Part shown: piece by piece, positions 62,021 to 64,000 of the stretch
Layout: the number at the start of each line of letters is the position of its first letter
Numbering within the stretch: the stretch's first letter is position 1
Notes under the pieces: generated by a model
Told to the model about the DNA's origin: nothing
Databases searched by the model: none
The model's input: only the letters and a program-made list of their open reading frames with translations
Translations under genes and position numbers: made by a program
Source: Nostoc sp. NIES-4103
Lineage (GTDB): Bacteria; Cyanobacteriota; Cyanobacteriia; Cyanobacteriales; Nostocaceae
Assembly: GCF_002368335.1 (NCBI RefSeq)
Contig: NZ_AP018288.1
Coordinates: 1,357,551-1,421,550 of the forward strand
DNA length: 64,000 bases
Direction: 5' to 3'

Positions 62021-62096
62021 TTTGAAACCCACTCGATACGAGCGTGTAAAGTAGTCAATTGTGCCCGAATATGCCAAAGTTAGCTAAATTGATTTT

Positions 62097-63485
62097 TTAG
62101 ACAAAAATAAAGCCGCTGCTAAAATCTGAAATTGAAACTCCTTGAACAACAGCGATTAAGTCGTTGTTAAAAGATATCCCTGTCCCTGTCACATTATTAA
62201 TAGTCGTGGCACTTAAGGTAAAGGAAGGAGCTTGAACCCCAGTTAGAGAAATTTTATAGTCTCCAAATGATTCTCCAGTATTTGTAAAACCATCTTGTAG
62301 TGACCCAACAGGAATATTAGAAAAGCTGGAGATGGCTAAAAAGTAAGTACCCGTGACTAAGAACAAATCCAGTGTAGATTGAAACGTGCTATTGGCATCG
62401 TCGCTGGCACTAATCAACAAGCCATTAGAGTCAAATAAGAACAACTCAGTATCAAAATTTGCCCCATCGATTGTTGTGGCAGAAAAAATTTCATCTTCAT
62501 CCACAGAGATTTGGAACACGTCAACGTCGTTGACATCAGAGATTGTCCCAGTTATGGAGCTGAGTTTCCCCAATCCGCCAGCAATAAATTGAGAATCAGA
62601 AATCGACTGCCCGGCATCACCAATTTCAGCCGCAGTAACAGTATCCTCTTTGGGAGATGATGGTAGTTCAATTAAATCTTCGTTGATATTAAAGTCAGTA
62701 ATAAAAGCAAAATCACTATCTCTAAAATCATTATAGAAAACCTCAGTTCCTGCTCCCAAGACAAAAGTATCACTTCCTGAAGAGCCAGTTAAAGTATCAA
62801 GTTCGCCCCTCCCGAATCCAAATTCTCCCACAAAAGGTTCAACCCCTATCAAGCGATCGCTACCCTTTCCACCCGATAAGGAATCGTCGCCAGCTCCACC
62901 AATCAATGTGTCTGCGCCATCTCCACCACAGAGGGTATCATCGCCAAAACCAGTGCCACCAAACAATAAATCATTGCCAACCCCGCCATTGATGATATCA
63001 TCTCCAGCATCACCATTGATTTGATCGTTACCTTTATCACCTGATATATCATCATTTCCGGCACCCCCAAAGATGCGATCATTGCCATCGTCGCCGGAAA
63101 TTACATCGTCACCGTCGCCGCCATTGAGGTTGTCATTTCCAGCATTACCATTAATGACATCATCTCCAGCATCACCAAAGATGCGGTCTCCTCCACTACC
63201 AGCAATGATACGGTCATTGCCATCGCCGCCATTGATGACGTCAACACCACTGCCACCATCAATAAAGTCATTCCCTGCATCACCATAAACTTGGTCATCA
63301 CCATTCCCGCCCTCAATGATGTCGATTCCATCTCCAGCAATGACAAAATCGTCCCCATCACCGCCAAAGATTTGGTCGTCGCCAGCCAGGGAAATGATTG
63401 TATCATCACCTTCTTGTGCAAAAATTTGATCGCTCCCTGTTGTGCCAGAAAGGAAATCGTCTTCAGCTGTACCTTTAATAGCCAT
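62097..63485 (-). CDS. RTX repeat protein with a PPC-like C-terminal domain
   Basis: 462 residues; AAGGA precedes the ATG. RTX calcium-binding nonapeptides of GGDGNDRI type fill residues about 5-230. A spacer follows (about 235-300, TFVLGAGTEVFYNDF), then a PPC-like beta-sandwich (about 303-415: VDVFQISVDEDEIFSATTI, DTELFLFDSNG, GTYFLAISSF). The C-terminus ends in hydrophobic residues (SSGFIFV), as is usual for type I secretion substrates; no N-terminal signal peptide. The role could be surface matrix or S-layer-like; no catalytic domain is seen. Confidence 0.85.
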   Translation of the reverse strand: MAIKGTAEDDFLSGTTGSDQIFAQEGDDTIISLAGDDQIFGGDGDDFVIAGDGIDIIEGGNGDDQVYGDAGNDFIDGGSGVDVINGGDGNDRIIAGSGGDRIFGDAGDDVINGNAGNDNLNGGDGDDVISGDDGNDRIFGGAGNDDISGDKGNDQINGDAGDDIINGGVGNDLLFGGTGFGDDTLCGGDGADTLIGGAGDDSLSGGKGSDRLIGVEPFVGEFGFGRGELDTLTGSSGSDTFVLGAGTEVFYNDFRDSDFAFITDFNINEDLIELPSSPKEDTVTAAEIGDAGQSISDSQFIAGGLGKLSSITGTISDVNDVDVFQISVDEDEIFSATTIDGANFDTELFLFDSNGLLISASDDANSTFQSTLDLFLVTGTYFLAISSFSNIPVGSLQDGFTNTGESFGDYKISLTGVQAPSFTLSATTINNVTGTGISFNNDLIAVVQGVSISDFSSGFIFV

Positions 63486-64000
63486 ATATTTTTCCTTTTG
63501 AGTTAATCTTCAGTGCTTTGCATATTTCAAAGCAAATTTTGGAGCTAAACAAGCATTAAATAACCTAGGTCATCAAGAATAGTCTTGACGAACCTCACTT
63601 TTGAACTGTATTTGGGCAAGCAAATAAATTGCTGGTGTCAGCTTATTGGCTTTTGGGCACTGTGAAAATACTACTTTACATAGATGCAAATGTTAATACT
63701 TTAAAAAAGTAATTTTTTTAAAAAGAATATTTAACTATTTATACTCGCAGGCTGAATGCTAGTATAGTTTATTACTTTTTTTAGCCCTGAAGTTGCTATC
63801 TTTGAATAAGCTGATGCGCGTCTAAATTGCATATTTGGTTGTTTAGGTCGTCAAGGGTCAACAGTCCAGAGTCAAGGTTGAACTTGGACTTTTGACTGTT
63901 GACTCTGGACAACCCTCATGAGTAACTACGCAACTTAAATGCGTAACAGCTTACAACTTGGTATTAGAATCATCTTAATTTAAGGACTTGGTGGGGGTGC
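63486..64000. other. Promoter of the RTX gene and terminal hairpin
   Basis: The first part (63486-63800) is AT-rich leader of the minus-strand RTX gene. At 63864-63875 GTCCAGAGTCAA pairs perfectly with TTGACTCTGGAC at 63899-63910, and AGGGT/ACCCT extends the stem to about 63853-63917. This is heptamer-derived repeat DNA. No gene is seen up to the edge. Confidence 0.5.

Noticed and set aside
62903..63506. Several Met/Ser/Pro-rich frames on both strands over the RTX gene
   Set aside because: These are shadow frames produced by the GGxGxD repeat codons of the real gene.
1..64000. tRNA, rRNA or an intact insertion sequence
   Set aside because: Read by eye on both strands, no such feature was recognisable; only the IS110 fragment and non-autonomous repeats were found. 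A tRNA could be missed without a covariance search.

Overview
The window looks like chromosome of a filamentous, probably heterocystous cyanobacterium (Nostocales, Nostoc/Calothrix-like). Supporting signs are many HIP1 octamers (GCGATCGC), abundant heptameric short tandem repeats and palindromic repeats between genes, PEP-CTERM proteins, a large multi-PAS hybrid kinase, DUF4114, DUF3122, pentapeptide and RTX proteins. I found no rRNA, tRNA, CRISPR array or intact transposase.

Layout. (1) 1-25.5 kb: a repeat-rich edge with a decayed gene that resembles a contractile-injection/phage-tail component, a small protein, then a 20.9-kb gene for a 6,961-residue DUF4114/cadherin/PPC/VWA/RHS protein, followed by a TPR-parvulin protein and a small membrane protein. 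(2) 25.8-31 kb, minus strand: a 1,688-residue secreted nuclease with RTX repeats. (3) 31.7-40.8 kb, plus strand: a compact lipid-tailoring cluster. It holds a truncated FAAL remnant, desaturase, acyl carrier protein, cyclopropane-synthase-like methyltransferase, P450, intact fatty acyl-AMP ligase, second desaturase, hotdog thioesterase and alpha/beta hydrolase. There is no PKS or NRPS gene. (4) 41-45 kb: two PEP-CTERM proteins, a MAPEG protein, a GNAT enzyme, decayed IS110 and HAD fragments, and small hypotheticals. (5) 45.2-52.6 kb: a MocR regulator, an FAD-oxidoreductase/persulfide-dioxygenase-like fusion, universal stress protein, DUF3122, a membrane protein and a pentapeptide protein. (6) 52.7-61.2 kb: an accessory repeat region, a roughly 1,900-residue hybrid histidine kinase, a single-domain response regulator and an unknown protein. 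(7) 62-63.5 kb: a second RTX/PPC secreted protein.

How the genes may work together. The lipid cluster fits a route in which the FAAL activates a fatty acid and loads it on the ACP. Two membrane desaturases, a methylene/methyl transferase and a P450 would then modify the ACP-bound chain before a thioesterase or hydrolase releases it. This is the best candidate for an undescribed system in the window; the product is unknown. The giant RHS protein and the TPR-parvulin protein probably form an export/folding unit, and the two RTX proteins imply type I secretion. The transporter is not in the window.

Repeats have shaped the gene boundaries. Heptamer arrays supply or directly follow stop codons of several genes. 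Inverted-repeat (MITE-like) elements fill two of the larger gaps in the lipid cluster. Two elements 10 kb apart share the same terminal inverted repeat, and a 160-bp sequence occurs as an apparently perfect inverted pair 12 kb apart.
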